DNA from: Entrophospora sp. SA101 | Lineage: Eukaryota; Glomeromycota; Glomeromycetes; Entrophosporales; Entrophosporaceae | Assembly: GCA_958430865.1 (NCBI GenBank) | Contig: CAUDNR010002846.1 | Location: 1 to 39,299, forward strand | Length of the DNA stretch: 39,299 nt | Reading direction: 5' to 3' | Shown here: positions 11,956 through 23,489 of the stretch, piece after piece | Layout: each line of letters opens with the position of its first letter | Position numbering within the stretch: position 1 is the stretch's first letter | Translations under genes and position numbers: made by a program | The notes under the pieces: model-generated | What the model was told of the DNA's origin: nothing | The model's database searches: none | What the model saw: the letters and a program-made list of their open reading frames with translations, nothing else

Positions 11956-12134
11956 TTAATTTTGAAATCTTTTAATTTATAATATATCACAAATTGGTCC
12001 TCTATAAATAAATATAATGTTTATGTATGTATAATAATAAATATATATATGTATATGTATAAATAGATACAAAATAAGTATAAAATATATCACATAGTAA
12101 TCGTTATTTAATTAAAATAATTGATGGGTCAATA

Positions 12135-13043
12135 TCAATCATCACGTAATTCAATAAAAGGATAATGAAGTTCTGATTCTTTGGATACAGATTTATTCCA
12201 AGCCAAGGTTTCATACTCACAACCAAAATAATTAGAAATCTTTGCACTTATAAATGGTTTCAATCTTTTCAATTCTTCTCTACACTCAAAATGTCTTGAA
12301 CAATCAACTTGATGTAACAAAGACCAGCTGTAAGAGGGTGATTGGAATGGAAATGTGCAAATGTCTTTAACACACTCTTCAAATTTGGTTCGTAGATGTT
12401 CAGTTGCCAACGGTGGAAATCTTCTATCAACTGTATCACAAAACAATTTATTTAATCCTTCAATATATTGTTGTCTTTGAACCTGGAGCTTTAGTTGAGT
12501 TCTCCTGGATAATCCTTGTAGATTATTGTTGAGCACAGGTCCATCATAAAAGAATTGTTCAAATTTATCTATGACCAGTTTTGACGATTCTTTATAAACT
12601 GAATCTATCATATATATTTCTGCTAATTTTAATGCCTTTAATGGTTCATCCTCATAAGATCTTTTCAAAAAAGACACACAGCCCGAATTCAATGTGTCAA
12701 CAATATACTTATCTGCTAGGCGTAACAAATTTGCCACATCCGCCCATGATATTTCAAAAAATGTATTTGGGTAAAGAAATGATAATAATTTTTCAATATC
12801 ATCTGATGCATCATCCCTTAAATCTATTCTTACTATTGTTGATAGGCTGTTACCAGAGCTCCCCCCACCAACAGTGATTAATTCATCTTTTGATGGTTGG
12901 GCTGTTGAAAACATTCCGCTGAAAAATGCTGACGACAGCACCAATATATTCTTGTGAACTCTGAATAAAATGTTTTCCACTTTTAATTCACAATCACCAT
13001 CTTGGTAAAAGTGTTGTTCATTTTTCTTTAGGATCATTGTCAT
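12135..13043 (-). CDS. BTB/POZ domain protein (single exon, 302 aa)
   Basis: The N-terminal 120 residues form a BTB/POZ fold: DGDCELKVENILFRVHKNIL is the strand-helix start with the conserved F.VHK.IL, followed by SSAFFSGMFS, a Ser/Gly-rich loop (GGGSSGNS), LLSFLYPNTFFEISW, and the helix DVANLLRLADKY. Residues after about 150 are helical, with SYEDEPLKALKLAEIYMID like a short BACK segment. There is no Kelch, zinc finger or ankyrin domain. BTB proteins of this plan are often CUL3 adaptors or oligomerisation modules; the partner is unknown. BTB genes are strongly multiplied in Rhizophagus-type genomes. The frame is intact and intronless, and the start is the first ATG. Confidence 0.88.
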   Translation of the reverse strand: MTMILKKNEQHFYQDGDCELKVENILFRVHKNILVLSSAFFSGMFSTAQPSKDELITVGGGSSGNSLSTIVRIDLRDDASDDIEKLLSFLYPNTFFEISWADVANLLRLADKYIVDTLNSGCVSFLKRSYEDEPLKALKLAEIYMIDSVYKESSKLVIDKFEQFFYDGPVLNNNLQGLSRRTQLKLQVQRQQYIEGLNKLFCDTVDRRFPPLATEHLRTKFEECVKDICTFPFQSPSYSWSLLHQVDCSRHFECREELKRLKPFISAKISNYFGCEYETLAWNKSVSKESELHYPFIELRDD

Positions 13044-13532
13044 TATTATTTATTGTTTATCAATTAATTATTTCTATTCAAAAGAAACAAAATTTTTTAT
13101 TTGCAGAATAATTAGTATATACGCATAGGCATATATGTATTATATCATATTGTGTCATACTTATATATCATGATAATTAATTACCTTGGATATTTTTTTC
13201 TTTAATTATCAGTTATGAAGAACATAATAATAAAAACGGTTGTTCAATCAATTTTCCTATTATAACAAACAGTGTTACGCCAACATTACAGAAATTATAC
13301 AAATATGGGTATGAGCAATATGCACACTTTAATTTTTATGTAGTAATTCTCTTTGTAAAATCAAAAATTGTTTAATTCGTGATATGTGATAGAAGTGGAA
13401 TTTTTATATCACACGTCAACTAATTCCTTTTAAAAAAATTTAATACTGAACCTATACCAAGTACAAGTCCTACATAGACAGCCTACAATAAGGTGTCTCG
13501 TTGGGTGTGAGTTTTCACGTCGCGAATGACTC
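13044..13532. other. AT-rich stretch between BTB gene and Fanzor relic
   Basis: No supported gene. It should contain the 5' control region of the BTB gene and possibly the 3' flank (guide-RNA end) of the Fanzor-type element. I could not define an element boundary. Confidence 0.4.
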
Positions 13533-14780
13533 TTATTGTTTTTCTGAAATATACTTCAAAAGGATATTACGAGCTCCGGTTATACCTCTACCAATGGTGG
13601 ATTTACAAGATGTACAATCAAAAATTTTTGAATTTGAATTGATGACTCCACAACATCCGCATGCTTTGCTAGTGTATTATTCGGTGCAGATGACGACCTT
13701 AAACCAAGGGTACTCGCGGGATTTATGGAGCAAATATTGGCGAAAACGGTAATGTGACCAGGTCAACATTTTGTCTTGCAGTTTCAGAGTGGATTTTTCT
13801 CGAATCGCTTTTTTTAACCATATTTTATGTTTTAAACTCTGGGAGTAAAGCTACATGGCCAATATTCGATGACATTCATCCGCAAGATTATGAATTTTCT
13901 TATTAATCCGAAGTATGCACCGACGGAGCCTATACCTCCTATGCTTATTTGCTTTGCCATCAATAGAATCCCCTTCACCTTGGATTCTATCATAATGCAA
14001 GCACAAGCGATGCGTTATATTAATGTCTCCTTTTCCATAACCTCACCACTTGGGTTATAGCCAGTCATGAAGGTTCTCTCACTCCTGGATCAAGAGAAAT
14101 GATGCCAGTGCCTCTATTCTCTTCGACCACCGAAAAATTAGGACCTTGGTTATCAGCCTTAATTTTAAGTAGTTTGTGGATACACAAGTAGAATTCATCA
14201 AGATGATTCATGGTGAAACGAAGGTCATATAATTTATTTCGGGTATTTTTTCGCTTGTTTTAATACCATTGAGAAATGAATAATGACCACTATTTATTCC
14301 CCGTTCTCTTGATATAATGGTAATTGATTGCAATTTATCTATTTTAGATCTGAATTTCAATTTAAAATTTTTCCTTTTTAAAGCAATATTTGTCTTATAA
14401 TTTTTTAAAAGCTCCATCGTTGATGCATTCCTAATGTCATAAGGACCCACTTAAGACTAATGGCTTTAAATTTTTCAGACTTATTAGTAATTTTCACGTA
14501 AATATTTTTTTTATATCATGATTAACTGCAGCTAAGCATTGGTTGTAGTACCAATCCATTTTAATATTTTTTTTTTCCCCTCCGAGCTAGGGTTTTAAGA
14601 GTTTTTCCCGCTGGAGGTTTTTTGGAAGAGGAGGTTGAAGATGAAGGAATAACCTCTTCGACTTTAAAAGAAGAAAAAGATGATAAAGTTAAATTCACAT
14701 TTATAGAAGAAATTGCATTTTAAAATTATTCCATGCTCCATCTGGTAAAAGGGGAAGACTATTTAAATCTCTAGGTCAAC
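13533..14780 (-). pseudogene. Fanzor/TnpB-type RNA-guided nuclease, inactivated
   Basis: Minus-strand pieces in family order: a Ser/Pro/Lys-rich N-terminus (SSSTSSSKKPPAGKTLKTL, about 14600-14650); the WYYNQCLAAVN helix (about 14525-14558); PYDIRNASTMELLKNYK then KLKFRSKIDKLQSITI (14450 to about 14320); LDEFYLCI; RuvC-I GTGIISLDPGVR, its Asp present (about 14080-14120); after a frameshift TFMTGYNPSGEV; KHRRYRLRRCILRI; RuvC-II VALLPEFKT with its Glu; TWSHYRFRQYLLHKS; a zinc ribbon CGCC...CTSC; and RuvC-III, here IGRGITGARNILLKY, ending at TAA 13533. Family members have DRDxNGARN at the last site, so the third catalytic Asp is lost. At least five frame changes or stops separate the pieces. In life such proteins cut DNA using an RNA encoded at the element's 3' end. 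I saw no TIR. The C-terminal zinc ribbon and RuvC order make another family unlikely. Confidence 0.88.
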
Positions 14781-15441
14781 TAAGTCAATTGTAATCCGTG
14801 AACCAAGAGCTAGTCTTTTTAAGAGTCATTCCTTTGACTTGAGCACAAATATTAAATACTAAATGTTTTCCGAGTATTTCATTATTTATTATTATTATTA
14901 TTATTAATATGGAGGTAATCTTTTTTTTCAATTTTGATAGTAGTGGAAGATATGAATGATATTTCATTTATTGCTTAGTAGCCAAATTAGCCAAATAATG
15001 ATTAATCATTCATTGAACTAATACAGTATATTTGTTTTGGGAACAATGTTAACAATAATATCAAATTAAATAATCTACTTGGTCGTGATTTTTTACTTAT
15101 TCACTCAATCAATCAATGAATGAAATGAAATAATAAATCAAGAGGTTTGACTTATGTCAAAGGTTTTACTTGCGTCAAGATTTTTACTTAATACTAAGTT
15201 AAACAACATTAAATGAGACAGTAATAATCAATGATGATTATTTATTTCTCCTCTCAAAAAGGTTGGCACTGCCAAAAATTCTTAATATTAATTATGAAAT
15301 TATAAAACGTGTAATTCAAATTTATTTTCATAGAAATAATAAAAAAAAAAAAATTAATAGACGGTGAAAAATAATTAATTCAACTTTAACCTAATCAAAT
15401 ACTTATTATTATAATTATAATTATTATTATTATTATTATTA
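14781..15441. other. Intergenic stretch with repeats
   Basis: No gene. It contains the second copy of the dispersed repeat (15142-15220), long A-runs, and a TTA/ATT microsatellite just downstream of the kinase stop. Confidence 0.5.
15142..15220 (+). repeat. Dispersed repeat, copy 2
   Basis: Direct-orientation partner of 768-859, ending in AAACAACATTAAATGAGACA. It lies between the Fanzor relic and the kinase gene. Confidence 0.65.
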
Positions 15442-15446
15442 TTATA
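15406..15446. repeat. ATT/TTA microsatellite
   Basis: A run of ATT-type triplets, interrupted once or twice. It reaches the 3' end of the kinase gene. Confidence 0.8.
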
Positions 15447-16941
15447 TTTCATAATTTAAGCTATCATTACTTAAATTCAATTTAGCAAATTCATCATTTA
15501 ATATTCTACTTGTATGATATGCTAATGGATGTGATTTATGAATTTGTTGTGAATTACTATTATTACCACCAACACCAATATTACTATTACTTTCATTAAA
15601 ACTCTCAGTTTTAAATTTATTATCAGCAAATTCCCAAAGCTCTCTAATAGTTGGTCTTTTAGATGGATCCCCATCCCAACACTTCTGCATCATTTGTACA
15701 CAATCATCAGGCATTCCTGGTAATATTGGTGGTCGTAAACCTTCACATATTTTTAATTGCAAACGAAAATCATGTGCTGTATCATCAAATGGTGGATGTC
15801 CTGCAAATATTTCCCACATTAACATCCCAACACTATAAACATCTGTTTCTTTTGTGTGTTTTTTTCTTTTAAATAATTCTGGTGCAATATATGATACAAT
15901 TCCATAAATTTTATTTGATAATTTCTCATCAACTGGCCCACATAACCCAAAATCTGTGATATAACAACTACCTCCTTGCAATAATATATTACCACTATGT
16001 AAATCACAATGAATTAAATCTTTTTCATGTATAAAATATAATGATTCACATAAGTCACTAAAAATATTAATTCTATCTTTTAATGTTAAATTTGAATGAT
16101 TTTTTTGTATATAATCTCTTAAATTTCCCTCTGGATGATAATTAAGAACTATTGCATAATTTCCATTTTCTGGAAATTTAGTTATACCATAACAATTAAC
16201 AATTAAATTTGCTTTAATTTTACAATAATTTAATGCCTGAAATTAATAATTAATTATATAAATAAAATCAATTAATTTAAAATAAATAGTTTAATTTAGT
16301 CTATTTTAAATGAGAACAATTACCTCATCAAAAAAAGGTTTTCCTGGATTATTTAAATTATTTAATGATTTTAATACTACAAGATGATCTCCAAAATAAC
16401 TAAACTCCTTTTTATTTTCATCATAATCATCAATAGATCCTCTTGTCCATCCAGCAGTATAAATAGAACTGGATCCACCCTCTGTTAACTTTTGTATATT
16501 ATAAAATTGCTCATAAGGTATCCATTCTATAATTTGAGTTGGAAGAGATGAAAGCTGTTGACATTTTTGAATAAAGCTATCAATTATCTCATTTCCAGAT
16601 GTCCAAGTGCTGAAAAGGCTCTGCAAATGTAGACTAATACACTTTTCACAATATTTATCAGAGTATCTTGTTGTTTTACAATTATTGCATTCTCTTGGTT
16701 TACCATATTTATTAGTTGCATTGTTTAATTCGAAATTATAAACAAACCTTTCTCTACAATATTCCTTTTCATTTTCTAATAGTTCTTTGTTTTCTTTGAC
16801 TAATTGTAAAAAATAACTTATATAATTTTCGTTGTCAGAAACAAATGGAAAAGCAGGTCGAGCGATATTATCTATTTCATTATAAATTTTACGTACTAAA
16901 TCTACTCTGTCTTGTGTTAATAACTTAGGGTATGATGACAT
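15442..16941 (-). CDS. Protein kinase, Rhizophagus-type with N-terminal CxxC pairs (two exons)
   Basis: Exons are 16941-16324 and 16236-15442, joined across a GT-AG intron at phase 0, giving 470 aa. The N-terminus has two CxxC pairs (ECNNCKTTRYSDKYCEKC, about residues 84-101), probably zinc-binding. The kinase domain starts near residue 166: glycine loop LTEGGSSSIYTAGW, VLKSL with the ATP-anchoring Lys, catalytic loop LIHCDLHSGNIL (HCD instead of HRD, Asp and Asn present), DFGLCG, then SYIAPELFKRKKHTKETDVY and the C-lobe SVGMLMWEIFAGHPPF. An Asn/Ser-rich tail follows. It is tyrosine-kinase-like in style but predicted Ser/Thr. All catalytic residues are present. This architecture is one I know from large kinase families in arbuscular mycorrhizal fungi; the pathway is unknown. 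Confidence 0.92.
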
Positions 16942-19009
16942 TTTATATTTATTTTTTTAAAAAAATACTGCAATAATAAAATTTTTGCAAATCTAAATTA
17001 TTATTTAATTTCTATTTGAATATGGTATAAATGAGTGGACAAAGTGGATAAAAACAAAAAAGTAAATTCCGACGGACTTTTGTGCAACTTCTTTCAATCA
17101 ATCATTAACTTTTAAATGATGAGTCAGCTTCAAAAACAAGGTAACCAATCCCCGGAATCAACTTAACGAAGAATTTATTTATTATAACCAATTCAAAGTC
17201 CTAGATAGATAGGCCAACCTCAATTGTTATTGAACTCCTGACCTTCCAATTACCGCTCTATAGATATCTATTTATTTTTTTAAAGAATGTATATACTTAA
17301 AATAAAAACACCGCCACCTTTTCTTTCATGGTAGAAAATTTTTATTTATATAAATTTCTCCTAAAGCTACAAGAAACTATTATACCAGGACTTGTCAATT
17401 GTCAGAAAATGAAGGTGAATGAATATTTAAAATTCGTATTTGTAATAGTCCTTTTGTTTATTTAAGCAGAAAATCAGAACTGGAAGAGTTGATAAGAAAC
17501 TAAAGTCATATTCATTTTAGAATTAAACAAGTAATAGTAACATATTCTCCCTGGTTTAACGAGTGCGTGGAATAAAAAAAAGAATAACTATGCAAATCTG
17601 GTCGCAATTTGTAATCAGACTTCGCTCTGTGGTTTCTTGTCAGTATGTAGGACGTCGCAAAATGAGCGTTGACAAAATCAGAGTGTGACGACAGCAATGT
17701 TAGCTTGACATGCTAAGAGACAAGTATTTACGAGTAGAATTCTAACACTGCCATGATTATAACACCTTTGTTTAAGGTATACTGGGAGCAACTAAAAGCA
17801 GCAGCTAAACCAACAACAATTATGGATAGCATTAAAGAGAGTTCTGATTGATCAGATTACCACGAATGGCTTCGATTGTTAGTTAATCGATTTGTTATAT
17901 TAAGAGTAAATTAATTGGGTATAGTACAATGAGTACAATGATTATAATTATTGCAAATGATCTCTCAACTCATTTTATCAAGGAAACAGACATAAATCGT
18001 TTGGGAAATAATTATCAAAAACAGTAAGTGATGTGATGTGATGTAATTAATAACAAAATCTTTTTTTTTATTCAAAGTTGTTTGGTTTTTTTAGATAAAT
18101 CTTTTGTTTAATCATTCTAGTCATCAATTCGCAAAAAAAAAAGGCTAATATAACGCAATGGAAACCTGTTGTTATGTGAAAGTCTTTTATTAAAAGGATT
18201 TTTTAAAGATCATAATGAAAAGCCTTGCCATTCATCAGGACGATGATGTTGTTTATTTAATCTAAATCAATTGTAACAATAGCAGATTCTGACATGAATG
18301 AACAATGACGCTTAAATTTAGGTAAAAGCACACTTTGAACAATTAAGTTAAAACATTATTAACAATTTTTGGTTAAATATTATATATTTTATCTCCTGAC
18401 TCTCTCATCTAATTTTTTTTTTTTTTGACTATATTAACATCATCCTTGAAAGAAAAAATGATGTTAGATGCCATCAAAATCACAAAGTTAGCGATAAATA
18501 TATTTTTTCTATTCCACTAAATGATGCTATCTCTTCAACCATATCCTGGTGAAACGTATTCTGACAAACCGTCTCCCAGTGAAACGTTTGCCACATGCGC
18601 CTTTCTATGATCTAGTCAAGGATAGCAATAGGTATTAATAATTATATCATTCACAGTTATGATGTATGTGCCTGGATTGAGCCAAAAGGAGAACTTAAAT
18701 ATTTATCTATGTAATTAAGAGTAGTAATGATTTTCATTAAGTACAAAAATCTACAAAACGCAAGTTTTTTTACATTTGTTAGATTCTTAAAGTTCTAGGC
18801 TTTATTATTGTTAAATACATTACAGTTGAAAGTTCAAAAATATTTCATATACCAATCATAACAAAACATAGAAAAAAAATTTGTAAAAATTGTATCTAAT
18901 AAAAATATAGCAGTGATAGTACTAACGACAAACTAATTATAATAAATTGATTTAAAATACTTGTTGCAATATTTCTCAATTGAAAAGAGGAAAAAAATCC
19001 AATATTAAA
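16942..19009. other. Long gene-free stretch
   Basis: No gene is supported. It holds a possible tRNA-derived repeat near 17205-17270, a minus-strand open frame at 17512-17697 with no recognised family, GTGATGT micro-repeats near 18029-18042, and two GTGAAACGT-containing copies near 18550-18590. The rest is AT-rich. Confidence 0.5.
17205..17270 (-). repeat. Possible tRNA-derived SINE or tRNA relic
   Basis: On the minus strand, TATAGAGCGGTA (A-box-like, 17251-17262) is followed about 10 bases later by GGTCAGGAGTTCAATAAC (B-box-like, containing GTTCAA, 17226-17238 region). Spacing and order fit a pol III promoter of a tRNA-like head. No cloverleaf with a full acceptor stem can be drawn, so a functional tRNA is unlikely. 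Confidence 0.3.
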
Positions 19010-20393
19010 TTAATAGCTGGAACTTCTTTGTTCAAAATTCAAGGCTATATCTACATAATTATCAATTTGTTCTACTAAAGCTTCAACTTCTTGTTGAGTA
19101 GATTTGGTTGGGGCCAATGGTAAGTGTTGTGAAGCCACCTGTCTATCAAACAAGAATGATCCACTAGGAATATCTGATACTTCCTTACTAAATGCTGCCC
19201 ATAGGACTGTATCAATTCCTTGATCGACAGATCTTAATTGATTTTTAAGATGCTTATAAAAGGTTTCCAATGATGTCCTGATACCAGGAGTATCAACCCA
19301 TCCTGGATGCATTGACAAAAATTTTATTCCTGTGGTAGATTCTGGATATTGTTGTGACCAATAATTAGTTAGTTCTACTTGTTGTCTCTAAAGAAAAATT
19401 TATTATTATTAAAAATGATGATGGAAGATGGTGGTAACTTGAAAGAACAAAATATTCAGCTAATTAATAAATACCTTATTTTGTGCATATGCCATAGTTC
19501 CATCAAATTGTTTCATTTTTTTACATTCTAAATCGGTGACATCAAGTTTATTTGCAAGCATTCCACCTGAAGAAACTGTGACCTAATAATTAATTATTAA
19601 AGATTATTACTGTTGTTGTTGTGTTATAATATATTTCCAAAGAAAAATAACGATAATAACTACTTACAACCCTTGACCCAGGACCAGATTTTTGTAATAA
19701 AGGAACCAAGCTTTTAGTTAAATAATAAGTTCCCAAAGTGTTTATTGAAAAATTTGTTTCAACTCCATATGGTGTAGTTGACCGTTCATTCACCATTACA
19801 CCTGCATTGTTTATCTTTAAAATAAATAAAATAATGTTATTATTATTGTTCTGAAAATATGCATTATATATTTTTGTAGAGTTGATATTGGTTGAGATAA
19901 TATATAAAAACAAAAAAAGATTATATAAATACAAAACTTTAATTACCAAAATATGACATTTTCCATCCCCATCACTTTCAAATTCCTTCACGAATTCTTT
20001 AACTCTTTTCAAATCGGAAATATCAACTTTATGCAATCTCAATCGATTCTCATCAAAAACAACTTTTGATTTTTGATTTGTCTCATCGTTAACATTATCA
20101 CCACTGCTACTAGCATCACCGTTAATTTGACCTAATATGTCTTTTCTAGCTTCTTCACCTGTCTTTTCATTTCTACACAACATATGAACTAATGCACCTC
20201 GTTTAAACAACTCGGCAGCAATATCTTTTCCTAGGCCACTGTTTGCGCCTGTAACTATTACAACTTTATCACTTAAATCCAAGTCCAATGCATTTTTATT
20301 AAATTTTTTCGAATTTCTTTCATAACCACTTTTTGTATATTCACGATATGCAATTATCATCCATACTGTTTTTGTATATAATGATCCTAACAT
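19010..20393 (-). CDS. Short-chain dehydrogenase/reductase, DHRS12-like (four exons)
   Basis: Exons are 20393-19947, 19814-19668, 19582-19475 and 19387-19010, all GT-AG with phase 0 joins, 359 aa. The N-terminus has a hydrophobic stretch and REYTKSGYERNSKKF, as in DHRS12. The Rossmann fold follows: VVIVTGANSGLGK (cofactor loop), HMLCRNEKTGEEAR (Arg in the second strand suggests NADP(H)), HILINNAGVMVNER, NTLGTYYLTKSLVPLL, SRVVTVSSGGML (catalytic Ser) and MAYAQNKRQQVEL (catalytic YxxxK), then SMHPGWVDTPGIR. The C-terminus QHLPLA also fits DHRS12. A Ser/Asn/Gly-rich insertion sits near residues 86-110. It is an oxidoreductase of unknown substrate, possibly membrane-associated through its N-terminus. 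It looks intact. Confidence 0.9.
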
Positions 20394-21024
20394 TGATTAT
20401 TATATTAATTATAATATTAATTAATGAATTATTATTAGAAAATTTAAAATGTTCAAGTGGGAAAAAACTTCTAATTTGTAAATATTAATATTTCTCCTAA
20501 AAGTAATATTAATTAATATAGCAGTAATGTTTCACCTTTCTGTCAATATTAACATTAATATTATTAATATTAATATTTACCCTAGTAATATGCACTATAA
20601 CAAATTAATATAAATTTTTTTATTTATTATTTATGCACATGTTAAAAAGAATTCAAAAAACGATGTCTATAATAATAATAGCAGAAAAATTTATCCCAAA
20701 TTGCCAGTGATGATCATGATACTTTATTTTACAAGTTCCCATTAACTTTTACTAAAGAAATTCATTAGCGATTTCCAGTTTTCATACTCACCTCACAATA
20801 TTTTAAGCATTTATCTAGATATTGAAGAAGTAATATACTAATCACAAATCGACCAAGTTTGAATTCTATTAAATCCTTAAATTATTTATTTATTTATATG
20901 TTGGATCATTCGAATTGTTATTTATTCGAATTGCTAGTTTTATTTGAACTGCTAGTTTTATTCGAATGAACTTTCAATGTAATTCGAATACTCAAATTCA
21001 TAACGAATAAAACGAATAATTCGA
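20394..21024. other. AT-rich stretch with TTCGAA clusters
   Basis: No gene. From about 20905 to 21045, six or more ATTCGAAT-like palindromes occur at short, irregular intervals, partly as a direct repeat (GAATTGCTAGTTTTAT / GAACTGCTAGTTTTAT). Confidence 0.5.
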
Positions 21025-22930
21025 ATAAACCTTATTCGAATAGAAGACCTACCTTATCCTCATTATTATTGTCATCATTATTGATCGAAGGAACTACGAC
21101 AATATCACTAGAAGTATGTGCTAGATCATCATCACCATCCTTATTTAAAATTGTTGTCATAAATAGAATGATCTTTATTGTTATTAATTGGAAAAATTCT
21201 AATAATATCATCTTCTTTGTTAAAAGTGCTTATTGTATTATCATCATCACTTTTATTCAAAGTGTTTTTATCACGAATAGAAAAATTTATATTTTTATTG
21301 GTCAAGGGATCTGCAACAATCTCATTATCTTAGAATCATTCTTTCCAAGTAAATAAAAATTCAAATTTATAAATATTTAAACTAGAATGACAAATAATCA
21401 CTACCATTTTTTTTAATAGCTCTCAAAGCAATCATGCTCTAACCATACTTACTCATGTCTAGCTTTATTTATTAATTCTCTTTTGTTTTTTTACTTTTTT
21501 ATTTGTGATTGAGGACATTGTTAAAAATTATAAGTTGGATATATATTTTTAAAATTTGAAATCAATGAATTTAACATCATAATGAAGGTTTTTCTTCCTG
21601 ATCCAGCCAACACATATGTCACCAGGTTGGATGTCCAATGGTTGGTAATTCCCATCTTGATCAAAACCATAGTCATTCACACCACCCTCACTGGATTGTT
21701 GGCTATGTTACAAGGATAGAAATACTCACAGTATCTATCATGATGCTAAGGCCAAATCTTTGCCCCCTTGTATCATCATTAGGTTGTGTAATCACCTTTA
21801 AAAAAAAGAAAGGTTTTATCTTAGGTTTTACAAGTGAAGAAAATATTGCAATCAAAATAAACATTCGCCTTATCAATATTAAATACCAGTTTAAGGCATC
21901 ATTTCCAAATTCTGTCATCGTTAGTCCATGTCAGCAAAATCAATTGAACAAAACAAATCAAAAAGAGCATTTGCTTGAATTGGAATATATCTGCTTTTGA
22001 AACTGGTGTTAGATACAAAGTCAAATAAACAGAAACCATAACCCATCCTTCTTGCTTGTTCTCTTGCTTGAGCATCTCTCATGTTGTTTATCTTTAATAT
22101 TTTATATATAGTGGAAGAAGGTATTGTCACCAAAGCAAATTTAACATCTTGTTCAGCTAGTGATAAATCACAAAGGATTGTATTACATGGATGTAGTGCT
22201 TGCTCATTTCTACAATAGCTTCTGCCAAGGAGTAATTCATTTAATGATGGAGGTTGGCAAGTTAAATGACTTTGAGGCGATGATGCGCCTGAGGATTTTT
22301 GTGCAAATGATTGTATTTTTCTTTGTGGAAGGAATGGTATAACTTTCATGATACCCAACAGCACAAACGATTGAGGATGTTTGTTGTTACCATCACTTGC
22401 CAGTTACTTGCATATTGACGAGCAGCTGGAGAGATTATATTAGAAAGATAGCTTAAACGTTAAATAGATATTTGATTAGTTTGTGTGAATTTGAAATTTA
22501 TAATAAAAAATTTTGCGTGTTTGGATAAAATGCAAATGTAACTATTATCATTACAAGACCCGTTTCCAGGTTTACAGCGAGCATATATAGTGTCACCTAC
22601 ATGATTGACAAGTGGTGATGATATGGTCTTTGGGAATTTTCTTGGCTTGCTGAATGATGACAAATTGCAATAAAAAATTTCTTGCGCAACCATGATAGTA
22701 ATCTAACCTTGGAATGATATATACATTGTTTTAAACACGATATATAATTAGTGCTTGTGGAAGCTGTGATGCTTCTTCTATAATTGATGTCATTCTTTCA
22801 ACTACATCTTCCATTACATTATGTAATTCAGGTTCTACAAGAAAAGAATTAAATCCCATCTTCACAGTAGTGTCAACACAACGGATGATAGTGTCCTTAA
22901 TAATCAAGCTAACTTTGGGGGTTTAAACCC
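21025..22930 (-). pseudogene. Decayed multi-piece coding region, family not recognised
   Basis: Minus-strand protein-like pieces in order: 22930-22739 (IIKDTIIRCVDTTVKMGFNS ... MEDVVERMTSIIEEASQLPQ, then a stop); 22693-22460 (from a Met; VNHVGDTIYARCKPGNGSCN), continuing past one stop with ISPAARQYASNWQVMVTTNI; a shifted frame to 21921 (CNTILCDLSLAEQDVKFALV); 21918-21703; about 21700-21560 (FDQDGNYQPLDIQPGDICVG then WIRKKNLHYDVKFIDF); and about 21345-21030, Asp/Asn-rich in two frames (INNDDNNNEDK). Stops and frame changes between pieces suggest one or two inactivated genes. Some breaks may be introns, so parts could still be spliced. No catalytic motif is seen and I cannot name a family. Confidence 0.4.
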
Positions 22931-23487
22931 TTGGATACTGGCCTTGAGTAACCTTCTTGTTTATATGTAGTATATACCTTTAAAAGACGAAAATGTTGAT
23001 AAGTAAAAGTAACATGTGTTAATAAGTATCATAAAAGCCGCAGACTGACCTCATTATGATTCCATGTATAAAATAAAGATTTATAATATAATGAGTATAT
23101 AAAATATTATGGTTATAATGAGTATAAATAAGTATAATAGATGATAGTAATGATATTGAGAATAGAATTTATTAAAAATTTAAATAAAATCCACTCACTT
23201 TATACGTGCAAAATCAATTAACATGATCGTAATATATAGTAATATTACTATTCATATGTTTTGTGTGTGGCTAATACAATTAGTTCTTTGAATTATTTCT
23301 GTTATTTTCGTAAATTGTTTAAATTATTATTGTATGTACTTCTTAAGTAATCTTCAATATTTTAATATGATGTACTTGTTAATAAATCCTCATCATTTTA
23401 TGCGAATAAATTATTTTCGTGAATTTGAAATTAGCCAATCAGAATTTGTATCTCCGGAGATTCGCACATCTGCGGATTGTTTTTAAT
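22931..23487. other. AT-rich stretch left of the pogo element
   Basis: No gene or clear repeat apart from TA-rich low complexity. Confidence 0.5.
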
Positions 23488-23489
23488 TA

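Noticed and set aside
12581..12877. 98-codon plus-strand frame within the BTB gene
   Set aside because: It is the shadow of the minus-strand BTB coding sequence.
13501..14200. Plus-strand protein-like frames over the Fanzor region
   Set aside because: They are antisense shadows; the minus strand gives recognisable RuvC and zinc-ribbon motifs in the right order.
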